Source: Desulfosporosinus hippei DSM 8344 (lineage in GTDB: Bacteria > Bacillota > Desulfitobacteriia > Desulfitobacteriales > Desulfitobacteriaceae). From it: a DNA stretch of 64,000 nucleotides. The DNA is taken from the NCBI RefSeq assembly GCF_900100785.1, contig NZ_FNCP01000021.1, positions 1-64,000 on the forward strand. Reading direction: 5' to 3'. The notes beneath the pieces are model-generated. The model did no database searches and was not told where the DNA came from. It saw only the letters and a list, made by a program, of their open reading frames with translations. The translations under genes were made by a program, and so were the position numbers. Below are positions 45,258 through 55,400 of this stretch, piece by piece. Position 1 is the stretch's first letter, and each line of letters begins with the position of its first letter.

Positions 45258-45980
45258 TTAAAACCTTTTGTTTGCAGAGTTAACTGTTAAAAGTTCCTCA
45301 ACAGCCCCTAGATCTAAAGACAAATACCCCATAAGGATACTTGCCATTCCTTTGTAGAAATCAGTGGTGGAATTATTGATAATATCCCGGCCAAAGCGAG
45401 GTACCCACTTTAGCAGGTGTTGCTGGAGAAAGCTTTGTTGATCTTCCAGAACCTCCTGAAAACTCTCACCAGATTTCGCTTTTTCATAAAGCTCAAGACA
45501 TAGCTGATACATAAAATCCAGTTCCAAGCCGATGTGGTCATCTGCTTCCTGCTGAAATTGAGCGGGGAGAAAAAGATGCTTTAGGTAAGCTCCTCTTACC
45601 TCCAGGGTCTCCTTTTGGAAAAGAAGTTTATCTTCATTAGCATAAGCTGACTCCCAAGGCGGTGCCGCTAATTGGTCGGGACCGATAAACAGGCGGGTAT
45701 AATCCCACTGCAGTCCATCCACTTCTTCTCTGCTTAGCCCAGAACTTCGGCTGAGTGATGAATCGACGGCCTTAATTCCTTTGAGAATATCTTCACTTTC
45801 CAAGGCAAAAGGGAATTGTACGATGGTATCCTTCATCAACTCTAGATACTCTTGTGACGGTTCTGATGCAAATGTCCTCCTCAAGACGTCGTAAGCGTAG
45901 GCCCTTAGCTCAATTAGGGCTAATACACCTTCACTAACCGGTTGGTTTGTTGTCGTTTGAGTTGTTATGCTGTCTAACAT
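45258..45980 (-). CDS. dmsD: TorD/DmsD-family molybdoenzyme chaperone
   Basis: The 240-residue all-helical protein has the family sequence WDYTRLFIGPDQLAAPPWESAY and the later DHIGLELDFMYQLCLELYEKA. Such chaperones bind the Tat signal and guard cofactor insertion into the catalytic subunit. The start at ATG 45980 follows GGAGGTGATTTGT; the frame extends to 45995. It is first in the dms operon. Confidence 0.92.
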   Translation of the reverse strand: MLDSITTQTTTNQPVSEGVLALIELRAYAYDVLRRTFASEPSQEYLELMKDTIVQFPFALESEDILKGIKAVDSSLSRSSGLSREEVDGLQWDYTRLFIGPDQLAAPPWESAYANEDKLLFQKETLEVRGAYLKHLFLPAQFQQEADDHIGLELDFMYQLCLELYEKAKSGESFQEVLEDQQSFLQQHLLKWVPRFGRDIINNSTTDFYKGMASILMGYLSLDLGAVEELLTVNSANKRF

Positions 45981-46020
45981 ACAAATCACCTCCACATATG
46001 GTATTATTACATATTTCGAT

Positions 46021-46068
46021 TTGTACAGGATTACAAGTATTCACCTGTTTTTTTGTACAAGATTACAA
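46021..46068 (-). promoter_or_regulatory. Tandem TTGTA-N6-TACAA sites before the dms operon
   Basis: TTGTACAGGATTACAA (46021-46036) and TTGTACAAGATTACAA (46053-46068) are near-identical palindromes with centres 32 bp apart, about three helical turns. They lie 40-90 bp before dmsD and are probable binding sites for a dimeric regulator. Confidence 0.6.
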
Positions 46069-46150
46069 AATTACGAAAAGGGAACTATCGCTAAACTAAA
46101 ACTTTAACTTAACAAAAGATTGTGGGCTGAAAACTATAAATATAAGCAGA

Positions 46151-46201
46151 ATCCCCTCCTAAGTGAGCTGATATTCACCAGCAGCTTACTTACGAGGGGA
46201 T
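46151..46201 (-). terminator. Terminator of the second molybdoenzyme operon
   Basis: ATCCCCTCcTAAGTgAGCTG pairs with CAGCTtACTTAcGAGGGGAT around an 11-nt loop, 32 bp after the FeS subunit stop. Confidence 0.75.
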
Positions 46202-46232
46202 CTCTTGGACATTCTTCCAATAAAAGTAATAT

Positions 46233-46772
46233 TCAATTCTTTATCCAATACCTTGCTTTTTCTTTAACGGGATAGAAACGAATTGAAGGTTTGGTTAGTC
46301 GGATATTCGGGAATCCTTCGATGGTGGCAACTGTGTCATTAGGGTACTGTTCCATATTAATAGTGCTGAGCGCACCTGTATGGCAGGCGCTGACACAAGC
46401 CGGCATTAATCCGGCTTCTCTGCGGGGCAAGCAAAATGTACATTTACTGGCTTTGTTTTTTTCGATGTCAAATTGAGGCGCATTATACGGACAGGCAGAG
46501 ACGCAGTTCATACATCCGTCGCAACGGTTAACATCGATCATCACAATGCCGTCCCGGCGTTTAACATAGGCTCTCCGGGTGCAAACCCTAAAGCACTCCG
46601 GGCTTTCACAATGATTACAGGATATGGATATATTTTTCCCTGATTTAAGGGAGGACACTCTGCGCCAGTTGACATTGAGCGGTGTTGAGTTCTCATTTTT
46701 ACAAGCCATTTCGCAGGACTTGCACCCTACACAGCGATCGGCGTTAAACAAAAAACCTATTTGCTCTGTCAT
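46233..46772 (-). CDS. DmsB-like 4Fe-4S subunit of second molybdoenzyme
   Basis: The 179-residue protein has four Cys clusters (CVGCKSCEMAC, CNHCESPEC, CDGCMNCVSAC, CTFC...CVSAC) as in DmsB. The start is ATG 46772, with GAGAGG eight bases upstream; a TTG at 46778 overlaps the previous gene. It follows the molybdopterin subunit gene with coupling by overlap. No membrane anchor gene is present, so its electron partner is unknown. Confidence 0.9.
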   Translation of the reverse strand: MTEQIGFLFNADRCVGCKSCEMACKNENSTPLNVNWRRVSSLKSGKNISISCNHCESPECFRVCTRRAYVKRRDGIVMIDVNRCDGCMNCVSACPYNAPQFDIEKNKASKCTFCLPRREAGLMPACVSACHTGALSTINMEQYPNDTVATIEGFPNIRLTKPSIRFYPVKEKARYWIKN

Positions 46773-46774
46773 CC

Positions 46775-48829
46775 TCAATCCCTCTCTATCTTTTTCACTT
46801 CGACAAAAGCATTATAAAGTGCAGCACCGTCACTGCCGCTATTCCTTTTTCCCATATCCGCAGATAATCCGGAAAGAAGGTTATTGACGGGCTCCTTGCC
46901 GCCTTGGTAAAGAAGAACTATCCCGGGCACCAGTTCAGAATTGATCCTTGCCTTCCGGGTGACCTTACCCTGTGCATTATAGATTCTAACGCCATCCTCA
47001 TCCTTAATCCCTCTCTCGGCTGCATCAAGAGGATTGATAGACACGACATCTTCTCTCTCATCTCTGCCTATCCACTCCAGGGCCCAGTTCTGAGAATGTA
47101 TTCCTGTAATGTTTTGCGGAGTTAATAATCGCAGCGGAAAGGAGGAATCATGCTTTTCATTTCTATATCTAGGCAGCGCAGGTAGTTGATCCTCTTTAGC
47201 ACCTTTAGAGAAGACCTCAAACTTTCCTGATTTAGTTTTAAAGTTTAAATCCAACCAAGGATTGTTCTGCTCAAGTAATTTTGCCGGCCCTGCAGATAAA
47301 TCTCTCCAGCTTAATAAGCCGTAATGTCTCAAGACTTCAGGTGTAAACTCTCTCTCAATCCACTCCTCTGCTGTCCGTTCAGAGGGAAAATTAGAAAAAC
47401 CGGGCCTCAACTCATTTAACCTGCGAGTTAGTTGGCGGGCGATTTCCAAGTCGCTTTTTGCCTCAAAATAGGGTGGGATGGCTGGTTCATTAAGAGCCAA
47501 CCACTGATGCCAATAACTAATATTCAAGTCGAAGTCCTCAAAATGACTTGCCGCAGGCAAGACTATGTCAGACATTTCTCCGGTTTTAGTCATAAATAAA
47601 TCAACGGTTACGACCATTTCCAGTTCGCTTATTAATCTCGTCCACTTTTGAACCTCTTGATCCTGACTCAAGGGATTTCTTCCTGCAATCCATAATAACT
47701 TAACCGGTGGATCAGTCAAAGATAATACTTGAGACGGAAAATAATTAATATCAACGCTTCTCGATATTTGGCCATCATCCGGCCCGGAATGATTTAATAA
47801 ATTTAAGGGAAATAGCTCGATGCCGGGATGGAAGTAGTAAAAACCACCTCCGACTTTTCCCACATTCCCGGTTATCGCACTTAAGGCATAGATTGCTCTT
47901 ACATTTTGCCCCCCATTTTGATACCGCTGTAAGCCAAAACCGCACCAAGTAGCCACAGGATCATATTGCCAAAGCAGATCCGCGAAGAATTGCAGGGTGC
48001 TTTCCTCAACTCCGGTTAGACTGCACACTTCTTCAATGCGTACTATCTCTTGAAGATATCTGCGAAAACTATCCCAGCCCTCAACATGATTCTCAACAAA
48101 GGAGGCATCATACTTACCCTTTTCAACCAAGATCTTAGAGATCCCTAAGGCCAGTAAACCGTCTGATCCGGGTCGCACTTGGATATAATGATCGGCCAGA
48201 CCCGCTGTAGCAGTATACACCGGGTCAATAACAACCAGCACTGCCCCCTTATCTCTGGCTTGATTAATAAAGTTTAATTGATGGATGGCAGTCCAGGCAG
48301 GATTAGCCCCCCAAATGACGATTAACTTGGAATCTGACATGGCTTCAGGGTCGGGGTTTCTCCCCTCTCCCGAACTATAGGCGATTGCATCCAGGCCGGC
48401 AGACAGGCATGGGTTGCCTTTTAGCTTAGTATGGGAACCAAGGCTATTGAACATTCCTTCAGTAGCATAATGCAGGAAGCCAACATTACCCGAGAATTTA
48501 TTATAGGAGAGAGAAAGATTTGAGGCATAACGATGATTTAACTCAATTATTTTCTCGGATATTTGACTTAAGGCCTCATCCCAAGTAATCCGCACCCAAT
48601 TTCCCGAGCCTCTGGGATATTGTCTCAAAGGATATTTTAGCCGCTCAGGACTATAAACGTAACGTGTATAGGCATATCCTTTAGCGCATAAGCGTCCCTG
48701 ACAATAACCGTGGGCAGGGTCTCCCTCTAGTTTAATCAATTTGCCGTTTAGGACATGGGAAAGCATAGCACAAGTATTGTAACAGTTTCGAGGGCATACA
48801 TTCCTATGTATCTTAAGATCATCCATCAT
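46775..48829 (-). CDS. Cytoplasmic molybdopterin oxidoreductase (DMSO reductase family)
   Basis: The 684-residue protein starts with the [4Fe-4S] motif CPRNCYNTC (fourth Cys in RLCAKG), then MGD-binding domains (WDEALSQISEKI, VIWGANPAWTAI). Unlike the neighbouring DmsA it has no Tat signal, so it is probably cytoplasmic. The segment GNPCLSAGLDAI may hold the molybdenum ligand, Cys or Ser, which I cannot settle. Substrate unknown; formate-, polysulfide- or acetylene-related activities occur in related clades. Together with the FeS subunit it forms a two-gene operon behind the PucR-type regulator. Confidence 0.88.
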   Translation of the reverse strand: MMDDLKIHRNVCPRNCYNTCAMLSHVLNGKLIKLEGDPAHGYCQGRLCAKGYAYTRYVYSPERLKYPLRQYPRGSGNWVRITWDEALSQISEKIIELNHRYASNLSLSYNKFSGNVGFLHYATEGMFNSLGSHTKLKGNPCLSAGLDAIAYSSGEGRNPDPEAMSDSKLIVIWGANPAWTAIHQLNFINQARDKGAVLVVIDPVYTATAGLADHYIQVRPGSDGLLALGISKILVEKGKYDASFVENHVEGWDSFRRYLQEIVRIEEVCSLTGVEESTLQFFADLLWQYDPVATWCGFGLQRYQNGGQNVRAIYALSAITGNVGKVGGGFYYFHPGIELFPLNLLNHSGPDDGQISRSVDINYFPSQVLSLTDPPVKLLWIAGRNPLSQDQEVQKWTRLISELEMVVTVDLFMTKTGEMSDIVLPAASHFEDFDLNISYWHQWLALNEPAIPPYFEAKSDLEIARQLTRRLNELRPGFSNFPSERTAEEWIEREFTPEVLRHYGLLSWRDLSAGPAKLLEQNNPWLDLNFKTKSGKFEVFSKGAKEDQLPALPRYRNEKHDSSFPLRLLTPQNITGIHSQNWALEWIGRDEREDVVSINPLDAAERGIKDEDGVRIYNAQGKVTRKARINSELVPGIVLLYQGGKEPVNNLLSGLSADMGKRNSGSDGAALYNAFVEVKKIERD

Positions 48830-48865
48830 AATACCTTCTCCTATCCCCCTGCTTAAGAGATCGGG

Positions 48866-50095
48866 TTACTTTTCTATTTCCGATGCTTTCAAGTACTTTA
48901 TCTTAAAAGCCACCATAAGATCCAGCTTAGTATCGAAATCATCCAAATTTATAGCCAATATCTCCTCAATTTTCTTCAAGCGATAGCGCAAGGTATTCGG
49001 ATGTACATAACTAACTTTAGCAGTCTCCTTTAAATCACAGCGGTTTGCCAGGAAGGTTTCCAGGGTTTTCAGAAGATCTGTTTTCTGCATAAGATCATAG
49101 CGTTCTAAATCTCCTAATGTCTCTTTGTATAGTTCTGCTAATTCTTGGCGGTCATGGTTATAGAGGATCCTGGCCACTCCTAACTTAACAAAAAAGGGGG
49201 TTCTCAAGCGAGAATCCATTAACTTGCCAAGTTCCAGGGCTACCTTTGCTTCTTGGTAACTTCGAAAAATCTCTTTAGGATTTTTGTAAATTCTTCCAAT
49301 CCCTAAGCGCAAAGTTCGGGAAGGGATTCTTGTTTGAACAAGATTTTTCACCTTGTCCGTTAATAACTTGGTGTAGTCACTTTGTTCCTGCAAGCTGTCT
49401 TTCGACTTAAAAAGAATGGCTATAACCTCACCCTTTTTCTTAGTTAAAACAGGTTTTTCGCCCAACTCGTTCATTACAGATTGTACACTGTCAAAAAGCA
49501 CCTCAATTAATTCCTTATCACCGGAAAAATAGTCATAATCATCAAATTCAAAGACTAAAACACATTGCGGTTGACTTAAGTCCCATCCCCAAAGTTCTCC
49601 TCGAGAGATAATATCCTTCCCAGATTCCATATTTCCATAGAGCAGGTCAAAGAGAAATGCGTCAATATAGCGTTTCTCAGATAAGGAGAACTCCTTTTCT
49701 TTAGCCAACTGAACTGCTAAAACAAGTGCAGCAGCTTCGCCAACCCTTTGAATGGCCGCTGAATCTGAATCAGCTTTCTCATCAATTATATATAAGAAGC
49801 CCAAGGTTTCATTTTTAATATAACTCGGAAACGAATAGGCTTCATTGATATTGCTTCCCAAATTTATCTGACACAATCCCGGATTATTTGCCCTTTCAAT
49901 CTGATTGCTTCTGATGAAGGAGTGTCTTGGATAAGCTTCATGAGTAGAAGCAATAATTTTGTGAAATTCATTAGTCACAATTACCGGTGCATCTATCACC
50001 TTTGTTAAGGCTTCAGCTATATCCGCTACTCCAGCCCCTTCAGCAATTATCCTTAGTAATCCGGATTGTAGTTTTTGCACCCCATGAATATCCAT
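48866..50095 (-). CDS. PucR/CdaR-family transcription regulator
   Basis: The 409-residue protein has an N-terminal GAF-like or CdaR sugar-diacid-like sensor region, a degenerate GGDEF-like middle (QCVLVFEFDDYDYF), and the C-terminal PucR HTH (CDLKETAKVSYVHPNTLRYRLKKIEEIL). ATG 50095 is preferred to 50119 because AAGGAGG lies five bases upstream. It directly precedes the cytoplasmic molybdoenzyme operon by 36 bp and may be cotranscribed with and regulate it. Confidence 0.87.
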   Translation of the reverse strand: MDIHGVQKLQSGLLRIIAEGAGVADIAEALTKVIDAPVIVTNEFHKIIASTHEAYPRHSFIRSNQIERANNPGLCQINLGSNINEAYSFPSYIKNETLGFLYIIDEKADSDSAAIQRVGEAAALVLAVQLAKEKEFSLSEKRYIDAFLFDLLYGNMESGKDIISRGELWGWDLSQPQCVLVFEFDDYDYFSGDKELIEVLFDSVQSVMNELGEKPVLTKKKGEVIAILFKSKDSLQEQSDYTKLLTDKVKNLVQTRIPSRTLRLGIGRIYKNPKEIFRSYQEAKVALELGKLMDSRLRTPFFVKLGVARILYNHDRQELAELYKETLGDLERYDLMQKTDLLKTLETFLANRCDLKETAKVSYVHPNTLRYRLKKIEEILAINLDDFDTKLDLMVAFKIKYLKASEIEK

Positions 50096-50201
50096 TACAA
50101 TCCTCCTTTCCGTAGACATTAATTAGAGAAAAGCATTTGCTTATATGTAGAATAATATTATCATTATATCAGATATCATTGGTGTATGTTGGAGATAATG
50201 T

Positions 50202-50240
50202 CGAAAAGTAGGATTCCATTGATTGGAATCCTACTTTTCG
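50202..50240 (-). terminator. Terminator of the CBS-domain gene
   Basis: A near-perfect stem CGAAAAGTAGGATTCCA / TGGAATCCTACTTTTCG in the gap between the CBS gene and the PucR gene. Confidence 0.75.
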
Positions 50241-50294
50241 AACTAACTTTATAGGCTTTTTTGAAAATAAACTCTGCGAAAGATAAGTCTTCTT

Positions 50295-50744
50295 CTAATC
50301 ATCAATAAGTGTCTTAATAATATCCATCCGGGTTACAATTCCCACTATTTTGCCATCCTCGATAACAGGTAATCGTTTAATTTTTTTGCTCACCATTAAC
50401 GATGCTGCCTCTTCAATCGATGCTTCTTTATTAATCTTTACCACCTGAGACGTCATGATTTCCGAGGCTTGCAAGGCAATTAGTTTCTTTAAATCTGACT
50501 GGTATTGCCTTACACCACGGTAATATATAAGTGCACCTAAAATTCCCACGACTCCCGGAATCTGAGGATTTGTTTCTTTATGTAACAAGTCTCCTTCACT
50601 AACAATTCCTACAAGCTTCCCCTCAGAATCCACCACCGGTGCACCGGAAATTTGATGATCATACAAGATCTTAGCTACTTCCTTGATTTCCATATCCGTT
50701 CGAATGGTTATGACATTGGTTTGCATAACATCCTTGACCTTCAT
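50295..50744 (-). CDS. CBS-domain protein
   Basis: The 149-residue protein consists of two CBS motifs (residues about 5-55 and 90-145), with typical VSEGDLLH and VTRMDII ends, and a hydrophobic 25-residue insertion between them. CBS pairs bind adenine nucleotides and regulate partner proteins; no partner is fused or adjacent. AAAGGAG precedes the ATG. Confidence 0.9.
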   Translation of the reverse strand: MKVKDVMQTNVITIRTDMEIKEVAKILYDHQISGAPVVDSEGKLVGIVSEGDLLHKETNPQIPGVVGILGALIYYRGVRQYQSDLKKLIALQASEIMTSQVVKINKEASIEEAASLMVSKKIKRLPVIEDGKIVGIVTRMDIIKTLIDD

Positions 50745-50874
50745 GAAATCACTCCTTTTAGCTTTAGTTTTCCAGAATTATGAATTCGTTCCGAAATTAT
50801 TACTATATTGTACCATAATCGAAGGTATTTGTCTGAAGTTCTAAACTATTGTATCAAAGCTCAAAACTCAAGCT

Positions 50875-52131
50875 TTATCTTTTAGATACAAGCTGCCCCT
50901 CGGCATTAAATAAGGCTCCCGGATCACCATCATTGTTCCAGATATTTGATTGGGTCCAGACAAGGATACCTGATCCAGATCGGGCTTTTTCTCCGCTGAC
51001 AACTTTTAGGGTTCCACCCCCAGCCAAGGTTGTACCTGCCTGAAATGTATAGGTTTGATTGCCAACCTCACTCACTAATTTCCAACCCGTTAGATTAACC
51101 GGCGAACTACTAGTATTTAGTATGCTCACTACCTCACCGCTTAAATCAATGTTTGATAGTTCTACAGTACTTTTCGCTGTGAGATCGGCAGCAGAGGATT
51201 TAGTAGAAGCTGATCCGTTAGATGGAACCGAGGCATTCTTATCAATTTCTATTGACGTCCCATCAGTCGTAACTACAATCGTCCCTGATTCATCCGTCCT
51301 ATAGACTGCCACTCCCGCCTTGACCAATTTATTGATGACGCTAGATGCCGGGTGACCATACTCATTATCTGAACCAACAGAAACAATAGCTTTTTCTGGG
51401 GACACAGCCTTTAAGAATTCATCGGTTGTCGAACTTTTACTGCCGTGATGACCTATTTTAAGGACAGTTGCTTTTAAGTCTTGCCCACTTTTTATCATTT
51501 CCGCTTCAGAAATATCTTCCGCGTCTCCTTCGAAAAGAAATGATACTTGGCCATAAGTAAGTTTGAGGACTGCACTGTAATTATTCAGTTCTTCATAACT
51601 GCTGCTATTAGGCGCCAGAAATATCCCTTTCAAATCAGGAACTTCGAGGTTGACTCCCGCTTTGGCTTCGATCTTTTTAGCTCCACTGCTTTTAACAGCA
51701 GCAATGAAGTCCTCAAAGGTTCTGGAATTTGAGGCAGCATTGGGCAGGTAAACCTTTTTAGTCGGTATGCTTTGCATCACCACATCTAATCCGCCGATAT
51801 GGTCTTCATGGGGATGAGTAGCAACAATAGCGGATAACTCATTGATGCCCTTAGATTTTAAATAGTTGACTATTTTTTCTCCATCTTCATTGTTTCCGCC
51901 ATCAATGAGAATTGACTGCCCGCTGGGGGAAATTATTAGGGCACTATCCGCCTGACCGACGTCAAGGAAGTGAACCTGCAGCCTTCCAGCGCCAGCGCTG
52001 GCAGCAGTATCTACAGGAGTATTTGCCACTGCGCCGCAGCCTGAAAGAAGTATGCTTAAGAACAAGATAATTGGCAAATAAAATCCTTTTATGCGGTTTA
52101 ACACTGGATGCAGACTCCCTTTCTTATTCAT
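50875..52131 (-). CDS. Secreted MBL-fold (ComEC-like) lipoprotein with lamin-tail domain
   Basis: The 418-residue protein has a lipoprotein signal ending LLSGCGAV, a metallo-beta-lactamase domain (LDVGQADSALI, ATHPHEDHIGGLD, FEGDAED, LKIGHHGSKSSTT) like the extracellular part of ComEC, and a C-terminal lamin-tail (LTD) domain from about residue 325. It probably acts at the cell surface on nucleic acid or phosphoester substrates. Its ATG overlaps the DUF3006 gene by 8 bp. Confidence 0.88.
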   Translation of the reverse strand: MNKKGSLHPVLNRIKGFYLPIILFLSILLSGCGAVANTPVDTAASAGAGRLQVHFLDVGQADSALIISPSGQSILIDGGNNEDGEKIVNYLKSKGINELSAIVATHPHEDHIGGLDVVMQSIPTKKVYLPNAASNSRTFEDFIAAVKSSGAKKIEAKAGVNLEVPDLKGIFLAPNSSSYEELNNYSAVLKLTYGQVSFLFEGDAEDISEAEMIKSGQDLKATVLKIGHHGSKSSTTDEFLKAVSPEKAIVSVGSDNEYGHPASSVINKLVKAGVAVYRTDESGTIVVTTDGTSIEIDKNASVPSNGSASTKSSAADLTAKSTVELSNIDLSGEVVSILNTSSSPVNLTGWKLVSEVGNQTYTFQAGTTLAGGGTLKVVSGEKARSGSGILVWTQSNIWNNDGDPGALFNAEGQLVSKR

Positions 52132-52327
52132 CGAAGAAGTTATTTAGAAGGCTTTCGGCTTTCTGGTGACGTCGTAGTGTAGCCTCTGGATTTATGTGAA
52201 TCTGGATGTTAATTACATCACCTTCTTTTAGATCAAGGGGCAAGCCACTGCGAGGGAAATTGAACATTACGCGGTTTTCCGTTTCGATAACGGCCCACTC
52301 TCCTTCAAACCGATCAATGATATACAT
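52124..52327 (-). CDS. DUF3006 family small protein
   Basis: The 67-residue product (MYIIDRFEGEWAVIETENR) matches DUF3006, a small beta-rich protein commonly encoded just before MBL-fold ComEC-like proteins. Function unknown; the overlap with the next gene indicates translational coupling and a shared role. Confidence 0.8.
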   Translation of the reverse strand: MYIIDRFEGEWAVIETENRVMFNFPRSGLPLDLKEGDVINIQIHINPEATLRRHQKAESLLNNFFDE

Positions 52328-52453
52328 AGCTGCTTCACTCCTTTATATGAGAAATACCCTCTGACTCTTTGTAAGTCTTTGATAGAACATTAATATGTCG
52401 GCCCCTTGAAAGTTCTTTACACGAAGCCGAACCAGACCAGTAACCAGTAACTA

Positions 52454-55400
52454 TTAAACATTAAAGTTATTAGTCTGCCGACTCAGCCTGCGTTTTTCCT
52501 TCCATTTAGTCAGCACCGTATAGAATGACGGGACAACCACTAAGGTCATAACTGTGGAATAGAAAAGTCCCGCAATAATCGTGATTGCTAAAGCTCTGAA
52601 CATAAGCTCTTTACCCGTTGCCAGAGATAATAAGCCGGCTATAGCTGTTCCTGCCGTTAATAAAACGGGCTTTAAACGCGCTTTTCCTGCATTAATAACA
52701 GCCTGTTCTAGAGCAACCCCGGCATGTCGTTCATTCTCGATGAATTCGATTAACACTATTCCATTCCTGACCACAATCCCTACCAGACATATTAAACCCA
52801 TAACGGAACCGAAGCCGAAAGGTGTCCTGGTAATCAGAAGTCCTATCATACTTCCGGCGAAGGCCAGATAAACAGTACTCATTACTAGAATTGGCAGACT
52901 CAGAGAGTAAAACTGCATGGCGATGACAATTAAAATTAAGAAAATCGCTACAATCATCAGCCTGCCCATATCTGTAAATATGTCTGTCTGCTCCGAGGTT
53001 TCCCCGCCAAACTCCAGGGTATACCCGGCAGGAAGTTTGATCCCTGCCATCAGCGGTCTGATTTTCTCCATAGCCTCTGTTGCCGTAACCCCATCTAAAT
53101 CAGAGGTTACCTCTGCCAGTCTGCTCAAATTCCTCCTGGGCACAGTATTAATGCTAAAGGAGGGTTCCATTTGAGCTATTTCCTTCAAGGGAATCAGTTT
53201 TCCATTGGCATTAGGAACATATAACCTGTCAAATACCAGCATAGGGTCTGGGCTTGACTTATCTGAGTACATTACAATGTTGATCAAGTCCTTACCGTTG
53301 TCAAATTCACTGACCTCAATTCCTTCTGTGGCTAATCTTAGAGTTTTTGTCAGGTCATCATATTTAACCAGGTTCTGATCCATCTGAGCTTTATTGATGG
53401 TTAATTCTATCCCTGTTTTATCTTGACCAATGGAACCATTGATGTTGACTGCTCCGGGATATTTTAGCAAACTCTCTTTTACTTCGTTTTCCAGTGTTTG
53501 CAGAACATACAGATCTTCCCCGTAGATGCGAATATCTATGGGAGCACCGATTGGCGGTCCGAACTTTATTTCTTTAGCCAAGACACGAATTCCCGGATAC
53601 ATTTCACTAAACTTGGCATTCCACTCCGGAACTAGTTCTTCAGTACGTTTTTGTTCAGTATTGATTTTGACGACAATTTGCCCTAGGTTATTTCCTTTAC
53701 CTATTGAAAGATCTCCCCGAAACATGGACGGTGCACTATCTCCGGCATAAGTGTTTACCAGAGTGATTCCCTCCTGTTTTTGAACCCAGGAGGCAATGTC
53801 CTGAACCTTTTGATTGGTACCATCCAAACTTTCCCCTTTTGGCATTCTTACATCAATCAACATTTCTCCTCGCACGGAATTAGGAAAAAGCTGTACCGGA
53901 AGCAAGGGAAATAAGCCATAGGCCAGGGTACTGATCAGCACTGCCATTAAACCGACTTTTAAGGGCTTTCTTAAGATTCGGGGCATAAGTTTCTCCGAAT
54001 ACCACAAGGCCAGTCTGTCCAGCTGCTTTCCTAAAAAACCGTTGCTTTTTGAATACCGGGCTGGAAAAACGGACAACTTTTCAGCTCTCCAATGCCTAAA
54101 TATGGGGACAATTGTCAGAGACATGGCCATTGAAGAGATCATGGAGAGGCTAATAATAATTGGCAGGGGTCTAATAAATTGGCCTACATTGCCCTGCAGA
54201 AAGGCAATGGGGCCGAAGGCAAATATGGTTGCGGCAGTCGCTGTAAGAATCGAGATGAACACCTCATTAGTTCCCTTCACAACTGCCTGTAACGGAGGTT
54301 CCCCCAGCTCGATAAGTCTTCTTTCAATATTATCGTTAACCACCACGGCATCATCCACTAGGATACCCAAGACGATGATTAAAGCAGCAACAGATACTAA
54401 GTTCATGGTAATATTCAGGTTTGGAGTCAGCATTAAGCCCATGGAAAGGGAGATGGGAATTGCCATTGCTATGATACAGGAGGTTACAAAGTTCAAGCCT
54501 AAAGAGCACACTAAGAGCACAGCAGCAACAGCCAGCAATACCTCTAGAGTAAGATCTGAGAAAAGATCTTCTATTCGTTCATTTTGAGAATAGACATGAT
54601 TAAGCTGAGTTCCTGAGGGCAGTTCTTTCTCTAATTCTTTCATCATTTCATCAACATTTTTCTGCATACCGGGTACGTCACTACCGATTTCCCCTTGGAC
54701 GCTGATAGAAATTGCCGGCTTACCATTAAAACTGACTAAGGATTCCTCTTTTTCACAAGCAACAGTAATGGTCGCAACATCCCTCAGGTATACGGGAATA
54801 CCTTGGTTATTCATAGAGATGACTGTATTATAGAGTGCTTCCGGGTCATGGGTATCTTTGATTTTCAGCTGATAAAGCCGGTCTCCCTGCTCCAGGTCTC
54901 CTAAGGGAGTCCGCTCATTCTCCTTTTTTATAGCACCGGCAACTTGAGTCCAGGGAATTTCCAATTGATTAATTTTGTGAGTATCTACATCAATTCTGAT
55001 TTCTTGGTCCGGAAGGCCCATTATGCTTACATCTGCCACATTAGGGAGGGTTCGAAGTTGGTCTTTCCAGACTTTTAAAGTATCTCTCAGCGCATAGACT
55101 TCTTGATAAGAATCTGCAGTCACCGCAAAGGTCTCAATAAAAGTTTTGCTTAGATCATCGTTAATTTCCGGTTGTTTACAGTCTGAAGGAAGACTGCTTT
55201 CGACATCTTTGACTTTGTTACGCAGCTCATTCCATTTTTCTTTGGGGTCCACCCCTTCTTGAAGTTGAACAACGATTTTCGAGTATTGTGGATTAGACTG
55301 TGAAGTTATGGACTTTAGTCCTTGTATCTCATTAATTTTCTCTTCAATCTTTTTGGTAACCGTCTGTTCGACTTTCTCAGGTGAAGCGCCTGGGTACACT

